6,965 nt of DNA from Candidatus Bipolaricaulis sp. (GCA_020062805.1 JAGUVP010000100.1:1-6965); one strand, 5' to 3'. Counted from the first letter of the stretch, positions 1-5,470 are shown. Notes: a model not told the origin generated them from the sequence alone. Numbers and translations: made by a program.

Positions 1-70
1 TCAGCCCCCCGGTAGCCGAGGCGAAGGCGAGGGTCATCGGGATGTTGTTGAGGACGTTCGCCGCGAGGGC
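1..70 (-). pseudogene. Internal fragment of ArsB-type anion transporter gene (copy A)
   Basis: Bases 1-70 match 6764-6833 of the transporter gene at the right end of the window with a single difference (C at 62 against G at 6825). Read on the minus strand in the same frame it encodes the same peptide, including NNIPMTLAFASATGG, the conserved Asn-Asn-Ile-Pro-Met-Thr membrane motif of ArsB-like permeases. The match stops abruptly at about base 70; what follows (the N-terminal side of the gene) is unrelated. The C-terminal side runs off the left edge, so whether the 3' end survives there cannot be seen. With its N-terminal half cut off it cannot be a functional transporter. Near identity with the right-hand copy suggests a recent duplication or ongoing gene conversion. 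Confidence 0.85.
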
Positions 71-180
71 CGAACGCAGCCTTGCGCTCGGATCCCCAGG
101 CGTGAGCCCTCCACGGGGCGGAGCGGACCGCCGCCTCCCTTCGCTCTGTGGTCCAGAACCCCGTTCGTCACGGAGCCCTT

Positions 181-246
181 GATCCCGCCAGCCAGACACC
201 CGTACAGGGAATGCACGGAACAAGATCCGACCCCTTAGGCGGGATC
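181..246. repeat. Inverted repeat, 9-bp arms
   Basis: GATCCCGCC at 181-189 is the exact reverse complement of GGCGGGATC at 238-246, leaving a 48-base loop that contains the dispersed repeat at 208-236. A second 7-bp inverted repeat (CTCTACC 246-252, GGTAGAG 265-271) follows at once. No T-tract follows either, so an intrinsic terminator is unlikely. The arms could be the end of a small mobile or REP-like element. The stretch 73-331 holds no convincing gene; a 60-codon minus-strand reading frame there begins inside the repeat and runs into the transporter fragment. Confidence 0.45.
208..236 (-). repeat. Dispersed repeat, inverted copy
   Basis: Read on the minus strand, this segment contains GGTCGGATCTTGTTCCGTGC, which differs by one or two bases from the repeat at 6487-6533 (GTCGGGTCTTGTTCCGTGC) and more from the one at 2902-2948. 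It lies in the opposite orientation to those two. The GGGGTCGGATCTTG-type sequence recalls sequences I remember near IS200-like/REP-associated Y1 transposases; that link is from memory and no transposase is present here. Two opposed copies could be the ends of an element. Confidence 0.5.
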
Positions 247-331
247 TCTACCCCCTCGGAAGCTGGTAGAGTCGGAGTGGTTGTTGCTGAAAAGGACGGG
301 GCTAGAGTATGATAGAAAGGGAGGTCGAGCA

Positions 332-1363
332 GTGTACTTCCGTCGACATTATGCCGTGAAGGGTTCCTGTGTGGTGCTGACGCTTCTCATGAGTGCGATC
401 AGTCTCATGAGTCTCTCGGCTAGTGGCGCAGTGCGGTACCATTACACGTTGGCAACGCAACCTGCAGACGCGCCTTTCAGACTGGCGGGTGCGTTCTTCC
501 CGACGGATGGTCGACCCAGAGGACTCTATGTTGTGGTGACCAACACATCAGAACAGTCTGTGCGTATCCACTGGGAAGATTCGGCGTTTCTGCTTCCGAG
601 TTGGTCTCCGGGGGTTGCGCCGCCCACGGCTGATCGCATTCTTCTGGAGGGGACGAGATACGTGGATAGGATGAACCCGGTTGCTCCTACGTTTGTGCCC
701 CCAGGAGCACAGGTCTCGTTGTCTCTCTTCCCCGCTGGTGGCATCTACTACTCTGATGTGCTGCGTGAATGGGTGCATCCCAGGATCAGCATTGTGGACG
801 GATCGGAGATAGGGCTGTTTCTTACCTGGGAGACAGCGGACACACGGAGTTCCGGCGAGTGGAGGTGGAAGGCGCGGGTTGAGGAGATTGAGGAAACGAG
901 AGCGACTGACACTCCAAGTCCAAGAGAACCACCCGCTGAAAGCATCTCCTACGTGGGGGGCGCGAGTCTGACTGTTCCGATACCGTGGTTGCTCTCTCCG
1001 GAGAGCATCGCCTCACCATGGCTTGTTCTCCCTTTCATCGCGTGGACCGGGGCGATACCGGATGAATCAGGGCGCGTTACATGGATGGTGGGATTCAATC
1101 TTGGCCTTGGCCCTTCCTACCGTGTTTACTTCCCAGGCCTCAGACATGGACACATCAGCCTCTACACGGGAATCGCATTCATCGTGCTCATCGCCCCCGT
1201 ATGGGTGGAGACAGGGCTGTCACTGCCTTTCCTCGATGCTAAGGGACACGGGGCCGTTCTTCACGTTGGGGTCGGCTATTACGATCCCTATACAGACTAC
1301 TCCTTGGGGTCCTTCTCCTGGGATAACGTACTGCCATACGTGAGCGTGTCTCTACGTTTCTAG
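332..1363 (+). CDS. Secreted or outer-membrane protein: conserved extracytoplasmic domain plus beta-barrel-like C-terminus
   Basis: The GTG at 332 is preferred: GGGAGG (319-324) sits 7 bases before it, whereas the longer frame from TTG 281 has no ribosome-binding site. This gives 343 aa. Residues 1-33 look like a signal peptide: RRHYAVK, then a hydrophobic run ending ASGA. Residues 64-184 form a domain also present in the convergent gene at 1397-1975; shared landmarks are WEDS (81-84), GTRYVDR (107-113), a run ending VPP (122-124) and WRWKA (177-181). Residues 185-205 are a charged, Pro-rich linker. Residues 206-343 alternate polar and hydrophobic residues with many Gly/Tyr/Trp and end YVSVSLRF; a terminal Phe is the insertion signature of outer-membrane beta-barrels. 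The function is unknown. I recall the first domain from uncharacterised secreted proteins of diverse bacteria. Possible promoter: TTGCTG 284-289, TATGAT 308-313, although the transcript start would fall very close to the ribosome-binding site. A non-barrel periplasmic protein remains possible. Confidence 0.8.
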   Translation: MYFRRHYAVKGSCVVLTLLMSAISLMSLSASGAVRYHYTLATQPADAPFRLAGAFFPTDGRPRGLYVVVTNTSEQSVRIHWEDSAFLLPSWSPGVAPPTADRILLEGTRYVDRMNPVAPTFVPPGAQVSLSLFPAGGIYYSDVLREWVHPRISIVDGSEIGLFLTWETADTRSSGEWRWKARVEEIEETRATDTPSPREPPAESISYVGGASLTVPIPWLLSPESIASPWLVLPFIAWTGAIPDESGRVTWMVGFNLGLGPSYRVYFPGLRHGHISLYTGIAFIVLIAPVWVETGLSLPFLDAKGHGAVLHVGVGYYDPYTDYSLGSFSWDNVLPYVSVSLRF

Positions 1364-1396
1364 TTGCTGCGCCGCCTGGCGTTGCCCCCCTGCGTG

Positions 1397-1975
1397 CTAC
1401 TGCAGAAGGAGAATCAGGAGGCCAAGCCCTACAAGAACTCCCAACACCACCAAGATCCAGAAGACGGGCGAACGTCCCACAATAGTAGCTCTCCACGACC
1501 AGCTCGCACTTCGCTGTCCACCTGTGGGCGTCCTCCAGGTCAGGTTGATCCGCAGACTCTCTCCGTCTTTCACTGGAATCGGACGTGGAAGCCAAGTGTC
1601 GAGGACGAAGACAAATCTGTCGGCGGGCCATATGCTGACTTCTACTCGGCTGTCTGGCGGTATGGGCGTTGGTGCTTGTGGCTGGGCCTTGTCCATGAAC
1701 CGGACACCGGTGTGTATGACGCGCTGGCTCAGTCCGCTGGGGTCCACAACGGAGCTTTCATCCCAAAGAACCGTTACCGTCTCGTCCGACTGATTCTGTA
1801 TAGAGAGACTGATACCTGACAGGTTGCTAGCTATGTCGAACCAGAAAGTAGCCTGAACCGTGATCGGAACGTCTGTCGGAACGCGGTCGGGCGTGAAGGA
1901 CGAACCAAGCGCGAGAACAGGTGCGACGGCGCTTAGGAGAAACACAAGAAACAGGACCCGGATAGGTATCCGCAT
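1397..1975 (-). CDS. Exported protein with C-terminal membrane anchor, paralogue of the neighbouring gene
   Basis: The start is set at ATG 1975-1973. AGGAGGTG lies directly upstream with 6 bases of spacing, and the two in-frame GTGs at 1984 and 1981 overlap this ribosome-binding site. The product is 192 aa. Residues 1-22 are a signal peptide (MRIPIR, then VLFLVFLLSAVAPVLA). Residues 54-165 hold the domain shared with the convergent gene: WDESS (71-75), HTGVRFMD (88-95), a Pro-rich TPIPP (103-107), WSWRA (159-163). Residues 170-191 are a single hydrophobic segment (VFWILVVLGVLVG), probably a membrane anchor facing outward. The function is unknown; conserved Trp/Asp and Pro positions suggest a beta-sandwich-like extracytoplasmic domain, which is inference. 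The stop codons of this gene and its + strand paralogue are 33 bases apart, with no evident terminator between them. Confidence 0.82.
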   Translation of the reverse strand: MRIPIRVLFLVFLLSAVAPVLALGSSFTPDRVPTDVPITVQATFWFDIASNLSGISLSIQNQSDETVTVLWDESSVVDPSGLSQRVIHTGVRFMDKAQPQAPTPIPPDSRVEVSIWPADRFVFVLDTWLPRPIPVKDGESLRINLTWRTPTGGQRSASWSWRATIVGRSPVFWILVVLGVLVGLGLLILLLQ

Positions 1976-2001
1976 TCTCACCACCTCCTAGTTCCGTGAT
2001 A

Positions 2002-2029
2002 ACCCGTGGTGGAACCGCTGTTCACGGGT
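2002..2029. repeat. Inverted repeat in the 5' leader of the anchored-protein gene
   Basis: ACCCGTG (2002-2008) and CACGGGT (2023-2029) are perfect 7-base arms around a 14-base loop. They lie in the likely untranslated leader of the minus-strand gene that starts at 1975. This could be an RNA hairpin or an operator half-site pair; nothing distinguishes the two. Confidence 0.35.
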
Positions 2030-2042
2030 GCCGCACAAAGGA

Positions 2043-2071
2043 ACTGTACCGTTGTGGCGGTACGCTAGCAA
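2043..2071 (-). promoter_or_regulatory. Candidate sigma-70 promoter with overlapping palindrome
   Basis: On the minus strand, TTGCTA (2071-2066) and TACAGT (2048-2043) are separated by 17 bases, the optimal spacing, about 70 bases before the ATG at 1975. The spacer holds a perfect inverted repeat, GTACCG/CGGTAC (2046-2051 and 2058-2063, 6-base loop), which could be a repressor-binding site. Only sequence resemblance supports this. Confidence 0.35.
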
Positions 2072-2110
2072 GATGGTGGTGATGGAGAGATGGTATGATG
2101 GCAAATCGGG

Positions 2111-2854
2111 TCAGGGTGTGTCGTGTGCTTGTTGGACCCCTTTCTCAAGAATTGGCCAACACGCTTCTGGTACCAACGGCAAGTGAAGAGCTTTGTGGAT
2201 GCGGACGTTATGCTCAATGAACAGCCGTTTCAAGCTGTCTCTGTCCAGTTGAAGCTTGCTGGCTAAGGCGTCAATCACGCCAATGACCGCGGGTGCCAGA
2301 AAAGCATCGCGAGGATCAAAAGGAGGGAACTGGCGTAGCAGGCATGGGTCTGTGAGGCCTCCTGTATTGCGAGGGCCGTTGAGGTCAAGGTAGCAGACCT
2401 CCAGGTACATCTCTAGAGCGGGACGCAGCTTGAGCTCGCGCCTAAGGATCTCACCCATGTCGAACCGGGCATTTCTGTATAGGCCCCAGTCGGCGCGTTG
2501 TGCGTACTTCAGGGAGTCTTTGTTCAGCAGGCTCCACTGAATGTCGCGGTCGGATGGGTCGCGGCCGCTGAATCGTTCTCGCAGGAAGATCCGCTCATCT
2601 TCAATCCGTTGTTTGTTAGTCACGTAGGCATCGTGGGTTCCGCTGACGATGGCCCACTCTTCCTCGATCTTCTCGGCCTCATCCTGGGTTACGACAACGC
2701 GTGCTCTATCCTTGGGGCGCGTCCGGACGTACATGACCTGCCCACAATGAGGGCACTTGGTCTTCTTCGCAGGGATTCTGGGAAGGGCCTGGTGGCAGTA
2801 AGGGCATTCTGCCTTGCGCTTGTCCTCGGGTTCTCTAGGAAGCTCGTTACTCAT
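2111..2854 (-). CDS. Zinc-ribbon protein of unknown function
   Basis: The product is 247 aa. Near the N-terminus two CxxC pairs (C17-P-Y-C20 and C34-P-H-C37, 13 residues apart) form a classic zinc ribbon, followed by a basic stretch (RTRPKDRAR, 44-52) of the kind seen in nucleic-acid- or protein-binding ribbons. Residues 56-120 are charged and helical. Residues 121-160 (ADWGLYRNARFDMGEILRRE onward, then ALEMYLEVCYLDLNG) and the tail look like helical repeats. I do not recognise the C-terminal domain. No signal peptide or membrane segment is visible, so it is probably cytoplasmic. No clear ribosome-binding site precedes ATG 2854. It lies 135 bases upstream of the anchored-protein gene on the same strand, but that gene has its own candidate promoter, so an operon is not established. 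A regulatory or phage-derived role is possible but unsupported. Confidence 0.75.
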   Translation of the reverse strand: MSNELPREPEDKRKAECPYCHQALPRIPAKKTKCPHCGQVMYVRTRPKDRARVVVTQDEAEKIEEEWAIVSGTHDAYVTNKQRIEDERIFLRERFSGRDPSDRDIQWSLLNKDSLKYAQRADWGLYRNARFDMGEILRRELKLRPALEMYLEVCYLDLNGPRNTGGLTDPCLLRQFPPFDPRDAFLAPAVIGVIDALASKLQLDRDSLKRLFIEHNVRIHKALHLPLVPEACWPILEKGVQQAHDTP

Positions 2855-2901
2855 GGAAAGAGGGTAGCATGGGTTGGCGAACCCGGCAAAGCCGTTTTGT
2901 C

Positions 2902-2948
2902 TGCATGGGGGTCAAACCTTAGTTCCGTGCGTCCGCGAAGAGCCCCCT
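2902..2948 (+). repeat. 47-bp dispersed repeat beside transporter fragment B
   Basis: This segment (TGCATGGGGGTC, then GTTCCGTGCG, then CGCGAAGAGCCCCCTT) matches 6487-6533 at equal length with scattered changes in the first half and near identity in the second. In both places it abuts the stop codon of an ArsB-type gene copy. Its core also appears inverted at 208-236. Confidence 0.7.
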
Positions 2949-3144
2949 TCACATCCCAACCATGAGCTGAAGGGCGAGGACGGCCAGGCAAGCGAGCAGG
3001 CTCGCCGGGGTGACGAGCAGGCCGTACTTCACGAACTCGACGAACGAGATTCGCACCTCTTTGCCTGAGAGGATCGTCATCCACATGATCCCTGCCAGGG
3101 CCCCGATCGGGGTCAGGTTCGCCCTGATCGCTATCCCCGCGCAG
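2949..3144 (-). pseudogene. 3' fragment of ArsB-type transporter gene (copy B)
   Basis: Read on the minus strand, this stretch encodes the last ~60 residues of the transporter, including ANLTPIGALAGIMWMTIL and the C-terminal LALQLMVGM with the same stop. Over 2941-3124 it matches 6526-6709 at about 175 of 184 positions. Relative to the right-hand copy it has a 12-base in-frame deletion near 3124 that removes four residues around the conserved Gly-Ser-Asn-Leu-Gly (GIAI-RANLTP in place of GTAIGSNLGANLTP). Similarity ends at about 3144, where unrelated sequence begins, so the N-terminal part is gone. It is more diverged than the fragment at the left edge and so probably an older duplicate. Confidence 0.88.
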
Positions 3145-3145
3145 T

Positions 3146-3325
3146 CCAAAGGTCATAGAGCGCGTCCACGCGCTGCAAGTCGTACTTCGTGCGGCGGGGC
3201 TGGCGGAGTTGTCCCAGGCGCTTCATCCTTGTAGGATGGCATACGCGGTGGGAGATGTTAATGTGTGGGGGCATAGGAGGCGGGAAGCGAGATGACAAGT
3301 GGCCAATCTGCAGAGGAGCGTCCAC
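3146..3325. other. Non-coding spacer upstream of the cassette array
   Basis: This stretch lies between the broken transporter fragment and the array entry, where an integron would normally carry a divergently transcribed integrase gene. No tyrosine-recombinase motif is visible on either strand. The only minus-strand frame here (starting at 3325, or at 3226 as MKRLGQLRQPRR) resembles nothing I know and ends inside the transporter fragment. I see a candidate outward promoter at 3209-3237 and nothing else. Confidence 0.6.
3209..3237 (+). promoter_or_regulatory. Candidate promoter reading into the cassette array
   Basis: TTGTCC (3209-3214) and TAGGAT (3232-3237) are spaced by 17 bases, about 150 bases upstream of the first cassette gene and pointing into it. 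This is where a cassette promoter (Pc) would help. The -10 overlaps a small palindrome, ATCCT/AGGAT. It is a consensus resemblance only. Confidence 0.35.
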
Positions 3326-3365
3326 GATGGTAGCACGCAGGCTCGCACGCTAATCATGGTTAGAC
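3326..3365 (+). other. attI-like integration site at the array entry
   Basis: The first cassette starts inside GTTAGAC (3359-3365), a perfect GTTRRRY core site. The sequence to its left does not fold like an attC. It contains a direct repeat of GCACGC (3333-3338 and 3345-3350), and its layout (GATGGTAGCACGCAGG, then CTAA, then GTTAGAC) resembles the class 1 attI core as I remember it (GATGTTACGCAGCAGG, then CTAA, then GTTAGGC). attI sites are likewise non-palindromic with short direct repeats. No integrase gene is adjacent, so this may be a relic attI or the junction left by a truncated array. Confidence 0.45.
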
Positions 3366-3381
3366 GCCCGGAGGAAGGCTG

Positions 3382-4167
3382 ATGTCAGACGAGCCCCGGC
3401 AGGTGAACGTGCAAAGCGGCGAGCCGTTCCGAGAGTCGAGCGAGCAGACCAAGATTCCGATCATGCTCGGACTCTTCGACGTGCTTGGCTTCTCGAAGCG
3501 GCTTGAGGATGACGGGCTCGAGAGAATCGTAGAGCTTCGTAACGAACTCATCGCCACGACCGTCAAGAAGGAAGCCGCGCGGTGCCTCGGCGGGCGAGCC
3601 GATGGCACTGGGAATCGCTACCCTGTGCTCTTTCAGCTGGGAGTTCGCTGCGCGTACTTCAGCGACACTATCCTTCTCTGGGTTCCCTTGGAGAAGCTCT
3701 TCGTCGCCCCGTTCATTGCGTACTGTGCGACTTTCGTGTGTGAGGCCTTCGCCATGGAGATACCGGTCCGCGGAGCAATAGCACTGGGTGACGCCGTAAT
3801 GCACAGGCCAAGCGGCACACTCGTGGGATCTCCGCTGGTCGAGGCTGCACGGGCGGAGCACAACCAGATGTGGGCAGGTGTCGTCTTCACGCCTTCTGCG
3901 ACCTGGCCTCCATTTTTTCTTGAGGAGCTCGATCCCAAGTTGATCATCGAGTATGACGCGCCCGCGAAAGACGGCTCCGAGGCTCACTTGTCACCCATCG
4001 TCCTCGATTGGCCTCGCCGCTGGCGCGAACTGCACGGCTTATCCCTGACCGAGCACCTTCGGGAGATGAACAGATCGCGACCTCATGGCTACTACGCTCC
4101 AACCATCGCATTCGCCGAGTATTTGGAGCAGAATGCGAACTGGTACCTCGTTCTGAGGACGAACTGA
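3382..4167 (+). CDS. Class III nucleotide-cyclase-like protein (remote resemblance)
   Basis: The product is 261 aa. GGAGG (3370-3374) sits 7 bases before the ATG, and the gene starts 22 bases into cassette 1. Three blocks recall the class III adenylate/guanylate cyclase fold: residues 28-37 (MLGLFDVLGF, with D33 in the place of the first metal-binding Asp), residues 92-100 (YFSDTILLW, D95 in the place of the second), and residues 127-170 (IPVRGAIALGDA, then G149, then EAARAEHNQMWAGVVF), like the strand-turn and N/AAR segment of cyclases. The Asp-Asp spacing (62) exceeds the usual ~44 and the canonical Asn is not obvious, so activity or substrate cannot be claimed. No membrane segment or signal is convincing, so it is probably cytoplasmic. 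It shares the cassette with the gene 55 bases downstream and is presumably co-transcribed. Cyclic-nucleotide signalling, including a Pycsar-like role, is a hypothesis. Confidence 0.72.
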   Translation: MSDEPRQVNVQSGEPFRESSEQTKIPIMLGLFDVLGFSKRLEDDGLERIVELRNELIATTVKKEAARCLGGRADGTGNRYPVLFQLGVRCAYFSDTILLWVPLEKLFVAPFIAYCATFVCEAFAMEIPVRGAIALGDAVMHRPSGTLVGSPLVEAARAEHNQMWAGVVFTPSATWPPFFLEELDPKLIIEYDAPAKDGSEAHLSPIVLDWPRRWRELHGLSLTEHLREMNRSRPHGYYAPTIAFAEYLEQNANWYLVLRTN

Positions 4168-4222
4168 AAGAGGCGAGGTTGAAGATGCGACTGGTCCAAT
4201 CGGCGACGAATCGGGAGTCGTC

Positions 4223-4711
4223 ATGAAGTTCAAAGAAGTCGCGAGCAGGCTCACGGGCTTCAGCGTGCCTGTCTTCGGTGTTTCCTGGAACCCGCCCGAG
4301 CCAGAGGTCACAGTCGCTAGGCGCGTCTTGGTGTTCCTCGAAGACCGGCGGGTACTGTTCAACCCGTATCATCTGGAAGTCGCCGAGCAGTGCGTGAGAT
4401 CTGTAAGCGACATCCGACGCTTTCTTACCGAGGAGATCGGGCGGCACCCGGGTGATTCGAAGCTCGCTGAGCACCTCCGTGGCATCCGCGCTGCGTGTCG
4501 GAAGTTTCTCGATGACACGTCTTCTCGTGGGTCGAGGCGGTTTCTGAGGCCCCATTTTGCGGGTCCGTTCGAGGCGGAGTTCTTCACGGAACTCGGAGAG
4601 TTGAGGGCTACGATAGGCCACCACGTTGCCGCCCTCGCTGTCATGCACGGCCTAGACGTCGAGGGGGAGTTGGAGAGAACTCTCCCCGAGCGTGATGAGG
4701 GCGGCGTCTAA
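4223..4711 (+). CDS. Small conserved protein of unknown function (possibly DUF6650 family)
   Basis: The product is 162 aa. GGGAG (4213-4217) precedes the ATG by 5 bases. Residues 12-27 contain a Gly/Pro-rich motif (GFSVPVFGVSWNPPEPE), followed by RRVLVFLEDRRVLFNPYHLE (33-52) and a helical region with IRRFLTEEIGR and IRAACRKFLD. The C-terminal third is helical (AEFFTELGELRATIGHHVAALAV). I recognise this as a widespread hypothetical family and believe it carries the label DUF6650, but that name is from memory. The sequence points to a soluble cytoplasmic helical protein with no catalytic motif I can name. It is the second gene of cassette 1, and its TAA stop (4709-4711) lies inside the attC box, so nothing more fits in the cassette. 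Pairing with the cyclase-like gene suggests a joint function, which is inference. Confidence 0.8.
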   Translation: MKFKEVASRLTGFSVPVFGVSWNPPEPEVTVARRVLVFLEDRRVLFNPYHLEVAEQCVRSVSDIRRFLTEEIGRHPGDSKLAEHLRGIRAACRKFLDDTSSRGSRRFLRPHFAGPFEAEFFTELGELRATIGHHVAALAVMHGLDVEGELERTLPERDEGGV

Positions 4712-4765
4712 CAACAGCATGCAGCGGACGGCGCTGCGCGCCGCCGCTGATGCTGGGCGTTGGGC
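4706..4765 (+). repeat. attC site of cassette 1
   Basis: This site is 60 bp, with R'' box GTCTAAC (4706-4712) and R' box GTTGGGC (4759-4765), both exact matches to RYYYAAC and GTTRRRY. Between them CAGCAT (4715-4720) pairs with ATGCTG (4750-4755) and CAGCGG (4722-4727) pairs with CCGCTG (4744-4749), leaving one unpaired base (4721), the hallmark extrahelical base used by integron integrases. An inner GGCGC/GCGCC stem closes on a 3-base loop. Recombination would cut between G4759 and T4760. Confidence 0.93.
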
Positions 4766-4788
4766 CGACAAACGGAGGCTGAGGCAGC

Positions 4789-5391
4789 ATGGCTGAGATG
4801 GTGAAGATCGCCGAGATCGCGACGCGCCTCGGCGTCGACCTGACGACCGTGCGACGACTCATCGCGAGGGAGAGCGACTCGCTGAAGATCGAGCTGCACC
4901 GTGGCAAGGGGGACAAGCTCCTCCTGACCAAAGACGACGCGGAGAGGCTGGTGGCCAGCTACGAAGCCCGCCGCGGTCCTGTATCCGCTTCCGCGGACGC
5001 AACCGACGCAGCGAAGTACGACCGGTACGGTTACTTCTACCTCATCCAGCTCGTGCCGGAAGCACTGCCGAACCGTGTGAAGATCGGATTTGCCGACAAC
5101 GTTGACAAGCGACTGGCTGAGCATCGGACCGCTGCGCCAACCGCGAAGCTAGTCAAAGCCTGGCCATGCAAGCGATCCTGGGACTACGCGGCGATGGACA
5201 GCATTACTCGGACCGGCTGCAAACTCGTACTGAACGAAGTGTACGAGGGTGAAATCGACGGGTTTGTCGCACGGGGCGACGCCTACTTCGCCCTTATGCC
5301 CGACCCCGACGCCGAGAGGGAGTTGTCGGAGCACTCGCCTCTCTCCGGCGCCGCGTACCCGGCTGAGTCGGACGACGACGATGCGAAGTAA
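4789..5391 (+). CDS. HTH plus GIY-YIG-like (MUG113/T5orf172-type) protein
   Basis: The product is 200 aa and the only gene of cassette 2. GGAGG at 4774-4778 lies 10 bases before the chosen ATG; ATG 4798 is an alternative. Residues 4-55 form a helix-turn-helix of MerR/excisionase type (VKIAEIATRLGVDLTTVRRLI, then a KLLLTKDDAERLV wing). Residues 79-170 resemble the GIY-YIG superfamily: GYFYLIQ (81-87) holds the double-Tyr strand, VKIGFADNVDKRLAEHR (97-113) holds the conserved Lys-Ile-Gly and Arg, and a C-terminal RGDAYFALMP follows. The usual catalytic Glu is not obvious; the region after the Trp reads DYAAMDSIT, with Asp or none in its place. The tail is acidic (SDDDDAK). It is probably a DNA-binding protein with nuclease or degenerate-nuclease function in the cytoplasm; the target is unknown. 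The stop codon lies 3 bases before attC2. Confidence 0.82.
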   Translation: MAEMVKIAEIATRLGVDLTTVRRLIARESDSLKIELHRGKGDKLLLTKDDAERLVASYEARRGPVSASADATDAAKYDRYGYFYLIQLVPEALPNRVKIGFADNVDKRLAEHRTAAPTAKLVKAWPCKRSWDYAAMDSITRTGCKLVLNEVYEGEIDGFVARGDAYFALMPDPDAERELSEHSPLSGAAYPAESDDDDAK

Positions 5392-5394
5392 GCG

Positions 5395-5454
5395 GCCCAA
5401 CAACAGCATGCAGCGGACGCCGCTGCGCGCCGCCGCTGATGCTGAGCGTTACCC
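5395..5454 (+). repeat. attC site of cassette 2
   Basis: This site is 60 bp, with R'' GCCCAAC (5395-5401) and R' GTTACCC (5448-5454). The arms CAGCAT/ATGCTG (5404-5409, 5439-5444) and CAGCGG/CCGCTG (5411-5416, 5433-5438) match attC1, with unpaired G5410. It differs from attC1 only in the terminal boxes and two internal bases, one of which disrupts the inner stem. R' departs from GTTRRRY in its last bases, which belong to cassette 3. In one frame the site reads NNSMQRTPLRAAADAER, a peptide that can be wrongly attached to neighbouring proteins. Confidence 0.92.
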
Positions 5455-5470
5455 AGACAAGGAGGTGCCA

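Noticed and set aside
34..216. 60-codon minus-strand frame starting MHSLYGCLAGG
   Set aside because: It starts inside the dispersed repeat region, has no ribosome-binding site, and its end merely reads the transporter fragment in a wrong frame.
246..271. CTCTACC/GGTAGAG hairpin as an intrinsic terminator
   Set aside because: The stem is short, the loop is 12 bases and no T-tract follows on either strand.
2555..2578. CCGCTGAATCGTT resembling the right half of an attC
   Set aside because: It lies inside the zinc-ribbon coding region and has no complementary left half.
2878..2902. Possible attC just before transporter fragment B (GGGTTGGCGAACCC hairpin followed by GCCGTTTT)
   Set aside because: Only a 5-bp hairpin is present; there is no RYYYAAC partner box, no CAGCGG/CCGCTG arms and no unpaired base, so it is not an attC.
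3131..3325. Remnant of an integrase gene at the expected intI position
   Set aside because: The 64-residue product has no recombinase motif, is Pro/Arg-rich and ends by reading the transporter fragment out of frame.
3385..3987. 200-codon minus-strand frame opposite the cyclase-like gene
   Set aside because: It is fully antisense to a gene with recognisable motifs and a good ribosome-binding site; its composition is Arg/His-rich and no start signal is visible.
4008..4226. 72-codon + strand frame whose stop overlaps the start of the second cassette 1 gene (ATGA)
   Set aside because: It overlaps 160 bases of the cyclase-like gene in another frame, lacks a ribosome-binding site and has a low-complexity Arg/Ser-rich composition typical of a shadow frame.
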